Both the position numbers and the translations under genes were made by a program. This document shows, one piece after another, positions 11,161 through 22,790 of a DNA stretch of 64,000 bases (position 1 is its first letter; every line of letters starts with the position of its first letter). The notes beneath the pieces are model-generated. The model was not told where the DNA came from. It was given only the letters and a program-made list of their open reading frames with translations, and made no database searches. Source of the stretch: Populus alba (Eukaryota; Streptophyta; Magnoliopsida; Malpighiales; Salicaceae). The stretch covers positions 16,025,875 through 16,089,874 of the forward strand of contig NC_133300.1 of the NCBI RefSeq assembly GCF_005239225.2, read 5' to 3'.

Positions 11161-11164
11161 AACA

Positions 11165-11792
11165 TGTAACATCAATTCCATGTACAGTTTGACTATACCT
11201 AAGCTGCAGCTGATGCCCGAGGAGCAGCAGCTCCAGCAGCAGTGGCGGCAGCAGCAGCTCCAGCAGCGGCTTGATGAGGAGCTGCGGCAGCAGCAGGTTA
11301 ATGATCAGGAGCTGCGGCTGCGGCGGCAGCAGCACCACCAGCAGCGGGTTAATGTTCAGGAGCTGCGGCTTAATGATCAGGTGCGGCGGCAGGAGCAGCA
11401 GCTCCCTGGGTTTTGGTTTGGAATTTAACTTGCTTTAGCTTGAAGATCTTCGTCAGTTTTTGCTCATGGTTTTGGTTTGGGGTAATTAGATTCACATTTT
11501 ACTATGTTTGCGGATGGAAGGATTGTTTCCATATTAAAACTTTTACATTGCGGAAAGCCCGTGCTCTGGAAAATTTCAACCATTATTTTGAAATCGGCTA
11601 TGGAGCTAGTAGTGCCTGGAAAATTAGATTTTGAAGTTACGTTCCGTCGAATGTTGAATGGGGTTTTTCTGGATTTCGTTTTTATATATCTGTAGTGTTT
11701 ACTTTCAGTCCAAATTCTTCTGCTGTTCATGGTTCCAGGGAGGACACTAAATGTAGGTACGAAAAACAATGTAGTGTAAGATCCATAAACAA
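11165..11792. repeat. GC-rich CAG-repeat island plus unique tail (copy 1)
   Basis: A dense CAG/CTG and GCGGC tract (about 11205-11405) stands out in AT-rich surroundings. On the + strand it reads as a Gln/Arg/Leu-rich ORF of 82 codons ending 'PGFWFGI'. A related island at 15000-15292 ends 'PGFWLGI', followed by similar DNA ('agcttgaagatcttc'). The tail 11587-11785 matches 19332-19536. This copy looks like a shortened version of one ancestral locus that is otherwise spread over 14734-19536. No function is recognised. Confidence 0.55.
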
Positions 11793-13242
11793 ACTGTTCT
11801 GCCAGTTTCTTATGATGTGGATCCCTCAGAGACATATGAGAAAGCCTTCGTTGAGCATGAACATAATTTCAAGGAAAATTTAGAGAAGGTCCAGATCTGG
11901 AAAGATTGTCTCTCTACGGTGACCAATCTATCAGGCTGGGACGTACGGAATAGGTAAATCATCTATCCACTTATTCTTATTCTCAAATCCTCCCTGGATT
12001 GTTTCAATGATGATCATAGCTTCTTCTTTTTTCAATGTTTTTCAATTTAAACGTGTGATTAAATAATGAAATAATCACAATACAACAAGAGTATCAAAAC
12101 TAATTCGAGTAAATAATTATTAGTATATATTTTTTATTCATAAAATAGCTTTTTAACGACCCATTTATCTATGATCAACCTAGTTTTTCTTTAATTTTGA
12201 CTTTTAAAATAAAAGAGAGCACTCAATTGTCACAATTTTTATAAAATAAAAATTGAAAACAAATTAAAAAAATTCTTGAACTTTTTGCTAATTTCTATTA
12301 TTTAATAGATCGAATAATAAAATTTTAATTATCTAAATTGAATTTATTGAGGCATCTTTTAGAAAAAGTCAATATTACAAAGACATTTTTAGTATCATTA
12401 GAATATTTTTTCCTGATTGTATAATAGAATAATAGAGGATAGCTTTATTGATTGTATTAACAAAAATTTAAAATCCTTGAGAAATGTCTTGATTTACTAA
12501 TGGATTGTTACAATGAATTTACTAATTTTTCATTCTAAAAATAATAAACTACTTATTGGGATAATAGGGTCTTTTATAAGGGCTGATAGTAGTTATAGAA
12601 TTGATTGGGGTAGTCAGATATTTTTTACCGGTATAATTACTTAGTTGCCTTTAAAAGTAAAAATAAATAAATTAGCTATTGGATTTGGAACACTAACCTA
12701 GGTTTAGGAGATTTGTCTATGTTTTTTTTTTCCAGTTTTATCATTCAATATTTAATTTTATTAGAGACTTGGCTTTATTAATTTTTTTATTTACTTTCTA
12801 TAAGATTTTTAAATAATTTTAAAAATAACCTGGGTTATTTTAAGTCTTTTTATTTTTCATTCTTTGTTAAATCTAGCTGCTATTTTTTTTTAAAATCCTT
12901 TTTTTAATTGAATAATTATTTTTATGTTTAGCTTTTAATATTTTGTTGATTGAAATTGGGCTCTATTTTATTGTGATATGGGTTTCCATAGAGTTTTCAT
13001 GGATTTGTGCTTCGGATCGCGAGTTTCACAAGTTAACCATAGTTACTCCATGTCGATTTAGTGTGTTATCGTTACAATTACATTTTTAAATAAATATATT
13101 ATTATCTTAATATTTTAAAAGTGTTTTTCTAGCATGTATTGAATTTTTTCCTTTCAAATATTATTATATTTTTTAGAGGTTAGAAAAAAATAACCCAACC
13201 CTGGAGGCCAAAAATTTAGTTAAAGAACTACACATTAAAGTG
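11793..13242 (+). pseudogene. TNL fragment C: TIR exon tail plus part of intron 1
   Basis: From about 11793 the sequence is the last third of a TIR exon ('TVLPVSYDVDPSE' through 'GWDVRNR', donor near 11954). It continues as TNL intron 1 with an internal deletion relative to locus B 3185-3850. It carries the same 18-nt TIR deletion as locus B, so the two share a recent ancestor. The 5' junction joins the CAG-island repeat ('gtaagatcc'). The 3' junction at 13242/13243 joins copia coding sequence. It cannot make a protein. Confidence 0.8.
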
Positions 13243-14733
13243 AGGAACTATATCCAAATAACATACATGGAGAGGAACGAAAATCCAATTTATGATTATT
13301 ATATGGACGCAGAAAAGGAAATTAAAGACACCTAAAGGTACGCAAAAAATGATAATCAGGAGACCGTTGAAGTAAACAATCAAACGGAGAGCGATGGGCA
13401 AGAACAGGAGTAGGCATGCAATTTATAAGATAAACAGAGGTTTCAAAAGCATAATTCCAAAATCGAAAAGGTGATTTACATTGCCCTAAAAGAGTAAGAC
13501 CTGTTTCCACAATATGCCTATGACGACGTTGTACTGTTCCATTTTGTTCACAAGTGTGGGGACAAATCAGACGATGATGAATGCCAATGGTCTGAAAAAA
13601 TGTGGATAATTTTTAGTATTCACTGTCCCAATCAGTTTGAACAGATTTTATTTTTAATGAAAATTAACGTTCGACAAGAGTCTGAAATTGATGAAAAACA
13701 GAGTAAACACCAAACTTGGCAACGAGAGGATAATACCATAAATATTTAGTATAAGCATCAACAAAGATAACAAAATAACAATAGTCATCTGAAGAAAAAA
13801 AAGGAGTAGGGCCCCATACATCACTAAAAATTAAGTCAAGTGGAGCAAAAGTTTTGTGACCCGTAGGTTGAAGATTCTGAAGAGAGCCGTGAAGTTGCAT
13901 AATATGAGAGTTGGAGGTGGATGCGAGAGCTCGCTCTAGAGTGCCCTAAGCTGAACAAGAACTTTGACAGCCAACAACAAGATGCAAAACTTTCATAGAT
14001 AGGGAGGAAAGAAGAGCACTTAGAATGAGTTGGTCCTGTTGTTTCCAGGTTTGAAAAAATGAATTTACTTGAAGAGAGATACCATCATGGGCAAGAACAT
14101 GTGTTGATGGACATGTGTAGGAGCCATCAACAAAACCAAAAACTCCTTGGCCTCGGAGATAAGGCAGCATTTGCATACGCCAATATAAATAATTGATGTT
14201 TGTTAATTTGAGGGAGATGACTTGATGAGTGTGAGAAAGGGAGATAATGCTTGCGGCAGTAGAGGCAGCAAACGTGGGCTACAAGAGGAGGCGTTCACCA
14301 GCCATGGCAGAGGAGAATCCAGGCGGTGAAGCAGCAAAGGAAAGCAGAGGAGGCGCTGCAAGAGAAGAGGGCTGCACTGTTTAAAGAAGAAGAAAGTTGA
14401 ACTGCTGGTGGTGCAGAATTTGAAGATGTATGTGGCCGATGCTCCATTGAAGAAGGGAGGTTGGGAGTCTGTGAGAAAGTAGGTTTAATTTATTTTAGGG
14501 TTTTGTGCCTCTGATACCAAGTTGAGAATAATGAAATGTGTTGGGTTGTACCTTAGCCAACCTTCCTATTTATATAGAAGCAGCAGAACACGGCAGTAAC
14601 TGTAGGAATTATAACATCCTATATTAATTTTCTATTCTGATAAATACATGAGTAATTGTAGAAATTACAACATCTTATATTAATTTTATATTCTGATAGA
14701 TACATGATATACATTCTATAATACTTTATAACA
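13243..14733 (-). mobile_element. Deleted Ty1/copia retrotransposon (gag start and integrase), 5' LTR present
   Basis: On the - strand the order is a short LTR (about 14733-14523, beginning TGTTATA and ending CTCA), a primer-binding site matching initiator-Met tRNA ('tggtatcagag', 14519-14509) and a gag start ('YWRMQMLPYLRGQGVFGF'). After an internal deletion near 13950 comes the integrase core ('LIFSDVWGPTPF', 'YTKYLWYYPL', 'LINCMPTPVL'). It ends in the post-integrase 'LDFRSSPC' motif at 13243. Protease, most of gag, reverse transcriptase, RNase H and the 3' LTR are absent, and several stops interrupt the frame. The element is inactive. The LTR contains two copies of a roughly 57-bp unit (14596 and 14653). 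Confidence 0.8.
14509..14519 (-). other. Primer-binding site of the - strand copia element
   Basis: The sequence reads tggtatcagag on the - strand, the usual plant initiator-Met tRNA primer site. It lies three bases inside the CA end of the LTR. Confidence 0.75.
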
Positions 14734-15340
14734 TCGATTCCATTTATAGTTTGACTATGCAGGGGGGATGGAAAAGGAATGTTTATTTTTCACGTCCTTT
14801 TTATCTAATCTATTTTTTTATGACAATTTTGCCTGAACCAAAGATACCTGCTTTACCACATCTGAATATGGATAGAAATTTTTATTATTCATTTGGGTTT
14901 GGAGGGATTAATAATTTTAATGTTTGAAAAAAATTCCCATTATGCCAAGCTACATATATACACACGCAACACTTCTGACTTCTCCGTCCTACTCTTAGCG
15001 GCATAGTAGCTCCGGCAACGCAGCAGCAGCAGCGGATCCAGCAGCTCAAGCGGCGGCAGGGATGGCTCCAGCCTCTTGTGCGGCGGCTCCAGCAGAGGCG
15101 GTGGCGGCTGCTGCTCCAGTCGTTGATCCGGCAGTGTTACCGTTGGATCCGGGAGAACGAGCACTTGTCTCTGAGAAGCTTGAGCTGCCTCCTGAGCAGC
15201 AGCGGCTTCAGCAGCAGCTGCGGGAGCAGCTGTCTGAGCAGCAGGTTGACCAGCTGCTTGAGCAGCAGCCTGGGTTTTGGTTAGGAATCTAACTTGGGTT
15301 AGCTTGAAGATCTTCATCAGTTTTCCATGCATGGATCTAA
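14734..15340. repeat. GC-rich CAG/Ala-Gln repeat island (copy 2)
   Basis: This stretch matches copy 1 at its start ('tagtttgactat') and its end ('agcttgaagatcttc'), with a longer GC-rich core (15000-15292). Both strands are open. The + strand gives a Gln/Leu/Pro-rich frame (15062-15292) with the same 'PGFW-GI' ending as copy 1. The - strand gives a 130-residue Ala/Gln/Pro-rich frame (15332-14940) starting 'MHGKLMKIFKLTQV'. Low-complexity CAG DNA is often open in several frames, so neither is a firm gene. The shared + strand ending slightly favours that strand. Confidence 0.45.
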
Positions 15341-16703
15341 TTTCTTATTAGCTCTTGATTTTTTTCCTTGTTAATTACCATCAAAGTACAGTGAGCATTG
15401 ATTGCAAGACATCCTGTAATCTTCCTTCTTGTTTGCATGTTCATCAAAGTAGCCCACACGAGGGAAAAAACATAGCAAAGATTTTCAGGGAAACAAAATG
15501 TGGAGTGGTGTGAGCAATTATCAGTCCAGTTGTGTACGAATTGCATTGAAGCTTAGAATGCTAGATATCCAGCAAAACTTTTTTTTTTTTTTTTACAGAA
15601 ATTAAACGATATAGAAACTGGGGGGGGGGGGGAATGAATATAAGAGCTCAATAATATGACAAAGGAAAAAATAACTGCAGGCATAAATGTCATTAATAGA
15701 AGTCATGGTGAAAATTTAATTCCTTGGACCTTTTCATTACAAAAAGCACCTTTTTCTAAAACAACAAAGCATAATGAGTAGGTGGTCTCACATTTCAAAA
15801 TTTAAATTGCAAGTTTTTCATATATATTTTTTCAAGCAGCACCATGTCATAAGGGATCGACAATAGACAAAGAATCTTCCTTTCTTAAATACCTAAGGTT
15901 TAAAACATAACTGTGCAAAAACTTTGTGATTTAGCATTGAAAATCTCTTCAATTAGCATATCGAAAAAGTTGTGTGTGATTGGGTTAAAAACAAGAGGTT
16001 TTAGTGAGGAAGCTAGCACAAAAAAGGTGGCTAATAACATGCTCTAATTGTAAAACGAAGAGCAAAGTGTAATTTTAAAACAAAGTAAGGTTGGAAAGAC
16101 AGTGAAAAAAGCTAAAAGATGTGCGCATGATCAGAACATTGGTTGTTGCTAAACAAAACTACAAGCGCATGCTTTAAGTGAAGAGTGCTGCGTTGCAAGC
16201 TCTTGATCATCCTCAGCACTGCCTGGTACTTTTTGATGTTTGCTGCCAAAAGTCCAAAAACACAGACATGCCTACTGTCAGGAAAAAAACTTGCATCAAG
16301 CACAAAATGACACAAAGCCTTGAGCAAAACCCACAGTGCAAACATGGAAACCAATGCTTCTTACGTGAACAATGTGCAGATAAGCAAGCATATATGTTAA
16401 TTCTATAATTACAATTGTGAATGCCTAAGACATCTTGACTGCGAATCTTCACTCTTTGTGCTCACTGGTGCAAACTTTGCTATGCTATCCATATGTTAAT
16501 CCTATAACTATGATTGCTGATCAGACCATAGCCAGCATTTATTGTCCAAGTAGAATCTCCAATTTCTTCTATTTGATGGGGCATCAGGAAAATCAGCAAC
16601 ATTGTTCTCTTTTTTAAAAAAAAAAAATAAACCCAAAAAGATGACACGTGTTTTTTTTCTAAGTTTACAATATGAGAGTCGCATGGAAGCACCCTGCTGT
16701 CTA
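15341..16703. other. No recognisable gene
   Basis: The composition is mixed, with a T16 run near 15580 and a G run at about 15621-15633. ORFs of 60-80 codons occur on both strands, but none shows a domain or splice context I recognise. Confidence 0.4.
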
Positions 16704-16970
16704 TAACTTAAGCTATTAGGTGAGATCCTATGATATGATTTATATTATTCTCTAATATATCTCCTCAAGTGAAAGCCATTTAGACTTGAAACTTGCACAG
16801 ACCCACTTTACCTTGTATTTTATTTTTATCAAATAAATAAGGATGATGAGATTTGAACTTGTGACCGCTTGGTCATCAAGGCTCTGATACCATGTCAAAA
16901 AACATTCTCAACCTAATAACTTAAATTATTAGGTAAGGCCTCAGAATATGATTTATATTATTCTCTAACA
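16704..16970 (-). mobile_element. TRIM-like miniature LTR retrotransposon
   Basis: Read on the - strand, a short terminal repeat starts TGTTAGAGAATAATATAAAT at 16970 and ends TGACA at about 16893. It is followed directly by the primer-binding site 'tggtatcagagc' (16892-16881). About 120 bp of non-coding interior follows, then a second, truncated copy of the terminal repeat (about 16757-16704) with the same 'agagaataatataaatcata' core. There is no coding capacity, which fits terminal-repeat retrotransposons in miniature moved in trans. Confidence 0.7.
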
Positions 16971-17060
16971 CTATCTACTATTTATAAAATAAAATTTACA
17001 CTAAATAACAGCCTCATGAGAGTTGACACCACAAACTATCACCGAGTAAGCTTTGGCCTC

Positions 17061-17276
17061 TTACATGTCCTCGCCATATTTGGCTTCTAAAAGAAAGCGT
17101 TTAGAAGCCTCCTCAGCGTTTAGGACCAAGTGTGCCCACGAAACACACTTGGTCCTTCCACCCACTGTCACCATCTCTTCCCTCACGGCCCTTGCAACAT
17201 TATCAGACAATAGTTTCCTTTTATCATAATAGCTGAATATTACTTTCAGAACCTCATTACCCACCAGGAAATACAC
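17061..17276 (-). other. Unassigned 71-codon ORF, possible degenerate exon
   Basis: The ORF has protein-like composition ('REEMVTVGGRTKCVSWAHL', 'EEASKRFLLEAKYGEDM') and is less AT-biased than its neighbours. It could be the last exon of a decayed gene, but I do not recognise the family and see no clear upstream exon. Confidence 0.25.
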
Positions 17277-17298
17277 ATTCCAATCTACAACCTATTAA

Positions 17299-17676
17299 TG
17301 GTAATTGGACTAACCAGATCAAGACCAGCAGCATGGAAACAAATCAATCACATGGTAACAAGTCAGAAACAGAAAGAGACGTTGGCTGATTATGGCAACA
17401 AATCAACTGCAGCAACAAGGAATATCCCATGGTAACAAGACAGAAACAGAAAGAGAGGGTGGTTGATTATGGAAACAAATCAGCTGAGAATTAGGCTAGT
17501 TAATGTATCAAAATTAGGCAATTTACTATGTTATAAGAATCAGCTGCTCCTGTAGAATATTATGTTATATGTTCGCGTTTGACATATAAGAAAACAGAGA
17601 AATCTTTCCTCCTCTGAAACCACCTTGTTCTCTGAAATTTCCTCTCTACCACCATAAATTTCTTTCAATTATGACA
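17299..17676. mobile_element. Possible solo LTR
   Basis: The segment begins TGG and ends ATGACA. It contains a promoter-like 'acatataagaaaac' near 17581 and a CT-rich stretch typical of an LTR R/U5 region. Two diverged copies of a unit containing 'aacagaaagaga' lie about 78 bp apart (near 17352 and 17430). No internal domain or partner LTR is present. The limits are tentative. Confidence 0.35.
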
Positions 17677-18640
17677 CTGTATTTGTCAGCTCTTTCACGC
17701 TCTAGATTGCCAACAACGATGTTGTAAAGAATAATGTGCACATACCTCGCAATCCTGAACAACATGGGTTCTTTACATGGGCACATTCCATTTAACTTTA
17801 TTGCATTTCTTGCCTTCACAAACCTAACAATCTGATCAATCAGTACTAACTACAAACGTAATCAAATTGTATCCTATTTGATGTTATTTTCGAAGCAACT
17901 ATCAGTCCGCTAAACAATCTTTGCTTGATCTTGCACAACCAACAGACATACATGAAGAAACGAAGTATTCTTTTTCCATTCCAATAGCAAAAAAAAAAGG
18001 CAATCACATTTCCATGTTCTTCAAAGCTATTTGTTATGCAACTTCCTCACGAACTGTTAACAATCATTAATCTCTAACAGCAGTAGACATATATGAAGAA
18101 GAAATCAACAATCATCCCACTTTAACATCCCAAAAAAGGTACTGGGTTAGAAATCACCACCCACCTTCACTAACTTTCCTTACCTTTTGATGGCCAACAA
18201 TACAACGCGAAGAAAATAAGTGTTCTTTTTCCATTTTCAAAGCAAAAAAAAAAAAAAAAAGTAAATGTAGAAGTATGATGTGTGGTATCTGGTTTTATCA
18301 TATGTCGGGCTCTATCTGAAGCTGGTTTTTGCTTAGTGAGACCAGGTGTATTTATACATTAACTTCAATTTTTTTTATGAAGAAGAAAATCATCTCATTA
18401 GCTAACCAAGATGGCTCGTTAAAGCGAGCTTGGGTTTTGTGCCTAGCTTGATGAAGCAGCCTGGAAGAGATCGAAGTTGGTGTGCCAGTGTAACAGGGTA
18501 TTTACACAATAGCTTAAAACTTCTTTTGCTTTTTTTTAAAAAAAAAAAATCCTTAGTTAATAATAAATCTCACAATTATTAATGATTGGTTATATATACT
18601 TTAATTACTATGTATCGATATTGTTGCCTACCCGTGCAGT
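17677..18640. other. No recognisable gene
   Basis: Mostly AT-rich sequence with A18 and similar runs. The phrase 'cagtagacatatatgaagaag' and related versions recur. Nothing coding is supported. Confidence 0.4.
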
Positions 18641-18750
18641 TTCTTCCCTCAGCAGGGCCTGGATCCAGCAGACCAGCAAAGACAGCAGTTTGTTCTTTAG
18701 TCTTGCCATCAGCAATGTGAGCAACAGCTTCGTCAGTCAGCCGGCACTGA
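18641..18750 (-). other. Exon-like fragment, unassigned
   Basis: On the - strand this reads 'CRLTDEAVAHIADGKTKEQ' and continues 'TAVFAGLLDPGPAEG'. A CAG acceptor precedes it (near 18752) and a GGGTAGG donor-like site follows it (near 18637). The composition is clearly coding-like against AT-rich flanks. I cannot name the family. It may be an exon captured with the patchwork around it. Confidence 0.3.
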
Positions 18751-19008
18751 AAACATGTGATGTGTTTTTTAAATGGAAAGAGTGAAATCGAATTGATTTT
18801 TAGAATCAAAATTTAATTAAGGATCTCATTGAGATTTAAACCTAATTTGAATCTAAAGAGCCAAAACCACGCTGTTTGATTTAAATCAAATGGCATGTTT
18901 TGCATAAAATGACATAGTTTTGGTAATTAATTAAAGAAAAGAAGGAAAAGACGTTTTACTGTGCACCGTGTTCTTTCTGTGTGCCAGATTTTGCAGATAA
19001 GAGAAGGT

Positions 19009-19110
19009 TTTGGCTTACGACTGTTCTCATACCCTTTTTTCCTACAAGTCATTCTACTATGTTCCTTGAGGAAACTGGAGTAGTCCTCATGCGCTCAGTG
19101 TTGTTGATAG
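19009..19110. repeat. Dispersed repeat, copy 1 (second at 23090-23180)
   Basis: About 90 bp containing 'cctacaagtcattctactat' and 'ctgttctcata' is repeated at 23090-23180 with modest divergence. It is likely a transposon fragment. Confidence 0.6.
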
Positions 19111-19331
19111 AATATGGAGTAATGGAGGCTGTCTTGCTGATTTTTAATGTTTTATTTGCTTATTTTTACTTGCGGTTTGATTTGTAGACAGAGGATAATG
19201 AGTGCCCATATAAAAATATTGAAAGATAAGGGAAAACATAAAGTTTCTTAAATTTACTTTTAGACAACCTTCATCTGAGGTGATGAACTAGGAAATAAGA
19301 TGAAAGTTACCATGTACAATTATGAGATAAA

Positions 19332-19536
19332 AATCAGCTATGGAGCTAGTAGTGCCTGGAAAATTAGATTTTGAAGTTACGTTCCGTAAAGTTTTGTCGA
19401 ATGTTGAATGGGGTTTTTCTAGATTTCCTTTTTTATATATCTATAGTTTTTACTTTCAGTCCAAGTTCCTCTGCTGTTCATGGTTCCAGGGAGGACACTA
19501 AATGTAGGTACGAAAAACAATGTAGTGTAAGATCCT
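19332..19536. repeat. Repeat matching the tail of CAG-island copy 1
   Basis: This matches 11587-11785 ('ctatggagctagtagtgcct' through 'gtagtgtaagatcc') with a small insertion ('aaagttttg'). It marks the right-hand end of the ancestral segment whose left part lies at 14734-15340. Confidence 0.65.
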
Positions 19537-20212
19537 TTAGATACTAAGTTTTTACAATTTTTTCATTAAGTGTTGAACTTTTCATATCACGGGCCTTATT
19601 AGGCTGAATATTCTATCACGCCTTTCTTCTTTGAGCTACAATTTCTTCAAAGCATGGGCATGGTGGACTCATAAGAGCCACATTCAACTTTCCTTTGTCA
19701 GAGCTCTTCTCATGTTTCGACGTCATTGTTTCACTATGGATTTATACTTTTGCATTTCCCTGTTTATTTTTAAATTCAATAAAAAAGACAGAAAATATAT
19801 CACAATATTATTTATGTTTTGAATTCTATAATTTTCTTTTTATCTTTTTAGTCAAGTATATTTTTTTCTTTTTTATATTCAAAATACTAAACAAACACAA
19901 CATACATGTAAATATAAATACACAATATCCATACCCTAACAAAAATATTAATTTAGTAATAGTTTTTTCTTATAAGCCTAACAAATTGTCGCTTTGGTAG
20001 GCATGCTTTGAAATAGAATATGAATTTTGGAAGGAATTTTTTTTTTATTAATTAATAAACTTCTATACTTTTCTCTTAGATGCGCCAACAATTTTTATTA
20101 TTTATATTTGCAACTATATAAACACATAAACATTAATATATATAATCAATACCAATATTTACACCAAAATTAAACTTGCTTCATTTATAAATAGCAATGT
20201 ACTAAGTCTAAA
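19537..20212. other. AT-rich spacer, nothing recognised
   Basis: No supported feature; ORFs here are AT-rich and low in complexity. Confidence 0.4.
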
Positions 20213-20414
20213 CTTATTGAGTTTGGTGCTAGCTAAAAGTAAGCATGGTGGATCTAGCACTAGCTAGACCTAAGAAATGATTAGGTTTAGCCACGGCCAG
20301 ACCCAAATCTTGCTAGGTCTAGCATTAGTCAAATTTAACTATGATTGAGCTTGGTAGTGTCTCAGGCCTATACATGTTGAGTTTATCACTGGCCAAACCC
20401 AAAAGATAATTGAG
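20213..20414. repeat. Degenerate ~35-bp minisatellite
   Basis: Loose repeats of a unit like 'taggtctagcactagccagaccc' occur about five times. Related single units appear at 41820-41880 and 42345-42405. Confidence 0.5.
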
Positions 20415-20440
20415 TCTAACTAAATAAACACTCCTTGGTC

Positions 20441-20640
20441 AAAGGTTTGAGATGGAATAATTGCAATGGGAGAGGAATTAGTGTTTGTGATCGGAACATC
20501 AAAGGTGGCTGTTTGTGATAGGAATATTGAAGCTTGAGATTCTAAACTCGGTTTATGGATTTCTCTTTGTTCTTCGGTTTGGTTAAGAGGGTGGTGGCTA
20601 AGTTTTTTTTTATTATTATTGAATGTAAAATTTATAATAT
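20441..20640. repeat. Repeat related to TNL upstream sequence
   Basis: The block starting 'ggtttgagatgg' and running through 'gagattctaaactcggttta' to 'ggtggtggctaagttt' is shared with 26568-26740, 30033-30190 and 39985-40060. At 26568 and 39985 it sits directly upstream of a copy of the promoter-like block found in front of locus E. Confidence 0.55.
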
Positions 20641-20919
20641 TTAAAATAAGAGCTTTATAGTTATTAATTAGTTTAAAAATAATAATAATAATTTTGTAAA
20701 TAATTAGATATTTTTGTAGGAATTTTCTACTTGTGTTAGTGAGGATATAAAGTGTTATCATAAACTATAATTTTTGAAAAATATAGAAAATAAAATGAAT
20801 TAAATTATAAAGTTTAATTTATAATTAATTCAAAATTAAAGAACAAAACTGAAATATAGAGCCGCCAAAAACTGTTTCCACCACCGACACAACGCAAAAC
20901 CCCTGAATTTACCCATGTT

Positions 20920-22790
20920 TGTGTCAATTCATTTATGCACTTTTGACCAAAATTTTCTTTTGCTTTTTTATGCTGTCCCACTGGGCAGACCTTTTTAGTT
21001 TTTTTGTGCGAAAAAAATTAAATAAACTAAATAAAAAAAAAAAACCTTATATCCGGTTCAATTTTAGTTTTAAAATTCTAAAATTAATTGAACCAGATCA
21101 AGTCCTAGACTAGTTATTTTTATTATATTCCCATTATTATTTATTATTCTATAGATTTTTCTACATAGAAGCTTTTGAAAAGAAAAATTAACATTGATCA
21201 TTCATTCACTTTTGAAAAACTTTCCTTTGCTTTTTTATGTTGTTCCACTAAGATGACCCTTTTTTTTTCTTTTGTGAATTGAAATTATATTACATGTTTG
21301 TAATTGTTTCATCTCATTTTTATTTTTTTTATTTTTGAAAAGTAGACTTCCTGTAATTAGATTATTCTTAATATCAAATTATCCCTTTGCTTTTTGCAGG
21401 TCTTATCAAGTTGTTCGGTTTCTTGATTTTCAATGAATTGAATTGCACTGGTTAAATTTGAATTGATTTTTAGTTCATTTCAGATTATTTTCTCATGAAA
21501 TGAATCGGACAATAAACACCCTTGATTCGAGTCTTATAAACTTCAGAATTATTAAAGACTTATATAGTCATTAACTTTAAAATTCATGGAATTATTTAAG
21601 ATATATATAATTACTAAAAAAAAAAAAATTAGAGTCGCATCAGGTACATGGTTGAATTCATGGTTGCATTCGGTTTCATCCCCTGATTATGAACAGGAAC
21701 CCAATCAAATGAAATGGATTTCCTGGAAATTGATCTCCTTGGTCCTCCTTGGTCCACATCCTATTCGGTCAACCAAGTCGGCTACCACTTGCAGCACAAT
21801 TCATCAAAACACGATGTGAATTATCATTTGATGTCAAACCAGGTGGATTATCATCTGCAGCCACAATTATTTGATGCATAGCAAAATAATTATTCAGAAT
21901 CACACCTTGGCAGTCCTTTCCAGCCAACTTGATGTGTTGTGTGCTAATCCGATGAAAATCAAGGTCCCAAAGAGGGTGATGCCGCTTATGGTTGGTTCTC
22001 TTCCTCCTTGTGAGTTCTTACATAATAAAATAGCGGCCTTAATTACGAGAGTACTTCCACTTTTACATAAAAAATGCTCTTGAAAAAAAAAATCTACTTC
22101 TTTTCATTCTTATTATTTAGAGTTTTAAAACTCTAAAAACTAGATAAATTTAGAGTGGTCATTATTATTATATTCCCATTATTATTTCCTATTCTATAGA
22201 TTTTTCTACATTGAAGCTTTTGAAAAGAAATATTAACATTGATCATTCATGCATGCACTTTTGACCAAATTTTTCTTTTGCTTTTATATGTTGTCCCACT
22301 GAGATGACCTTTTCTGTTCTTTTGTGTGAATTGAAATTAGATTAGATGTTTATAATTGTTTCATCTCATTTTTATTTTTTAAAGTAAACTTCCTTTAATT
22401 AGATAGTTTTTTTTTTTTTGTTCTGCAGGCTTTAATCTTTTCTTCTTTGATTATCCTTACTACTGTAATATCAAATTATCCCTTTGCTTTTTGGAGGCTT
22501 TATCAAGGTGTTCGGTTTCCCGAATTTGAATGAACTAATTAAACTGAACTGGTTCAATTTGAATTGATTTTCAGTTGTTCCGATCATTTTCTCAATAAAT
22601 GGAACCCGACAATAAACTTCAACCAGCTATCTCAAAATTGCGATCACAACAGGCACATGGTTGTATTCGCATTCACCCCCTGACTATGAACAGGAAACCC
22701 AATTATTAAATGAAATGGATTTCCTGGAAATTGATCTCCTTGGTTCACAGCCTATTTAGTTATACTGGGGTTAATGAGCTTAATTAGAGT
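20920..22790. repeat. Tandemly repeated non-coding block (about three units)
   Basis: A unit containing 'ttctatagatttttctacat', 'cttttgaccaaa', 'tatgttgtcccactgagatg' and 'ggatttcctggaaattgatc' occurs at about 21118-21760 and 22150-22760. A shorter version lies at 20920-21060 and another at 40690-41020. No gene is seen. Confidence 0.65.

Noticed and set aside
11126..11338. Leu-rich ORF on the - strand across the CAG island
   Set aside because: It is the shadow of CTG repeats; the + strand frame has the ending shared between copies.
16840..16895. tRNA-like stretch (aagttcaaatctcatcatcc on the - strand, next to tggtatcagagc)
   Set aside because: It resembles a T-arm, but there is no acceptor stem or anticodon arm. 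It is the primer site and interior of a TRIM element.
20213..20414. CRISPR-like spaced repeats
   Set aside because: Repeats are degenerate, spacers are not unique or of equal length, and the DNA is plant nuclear.
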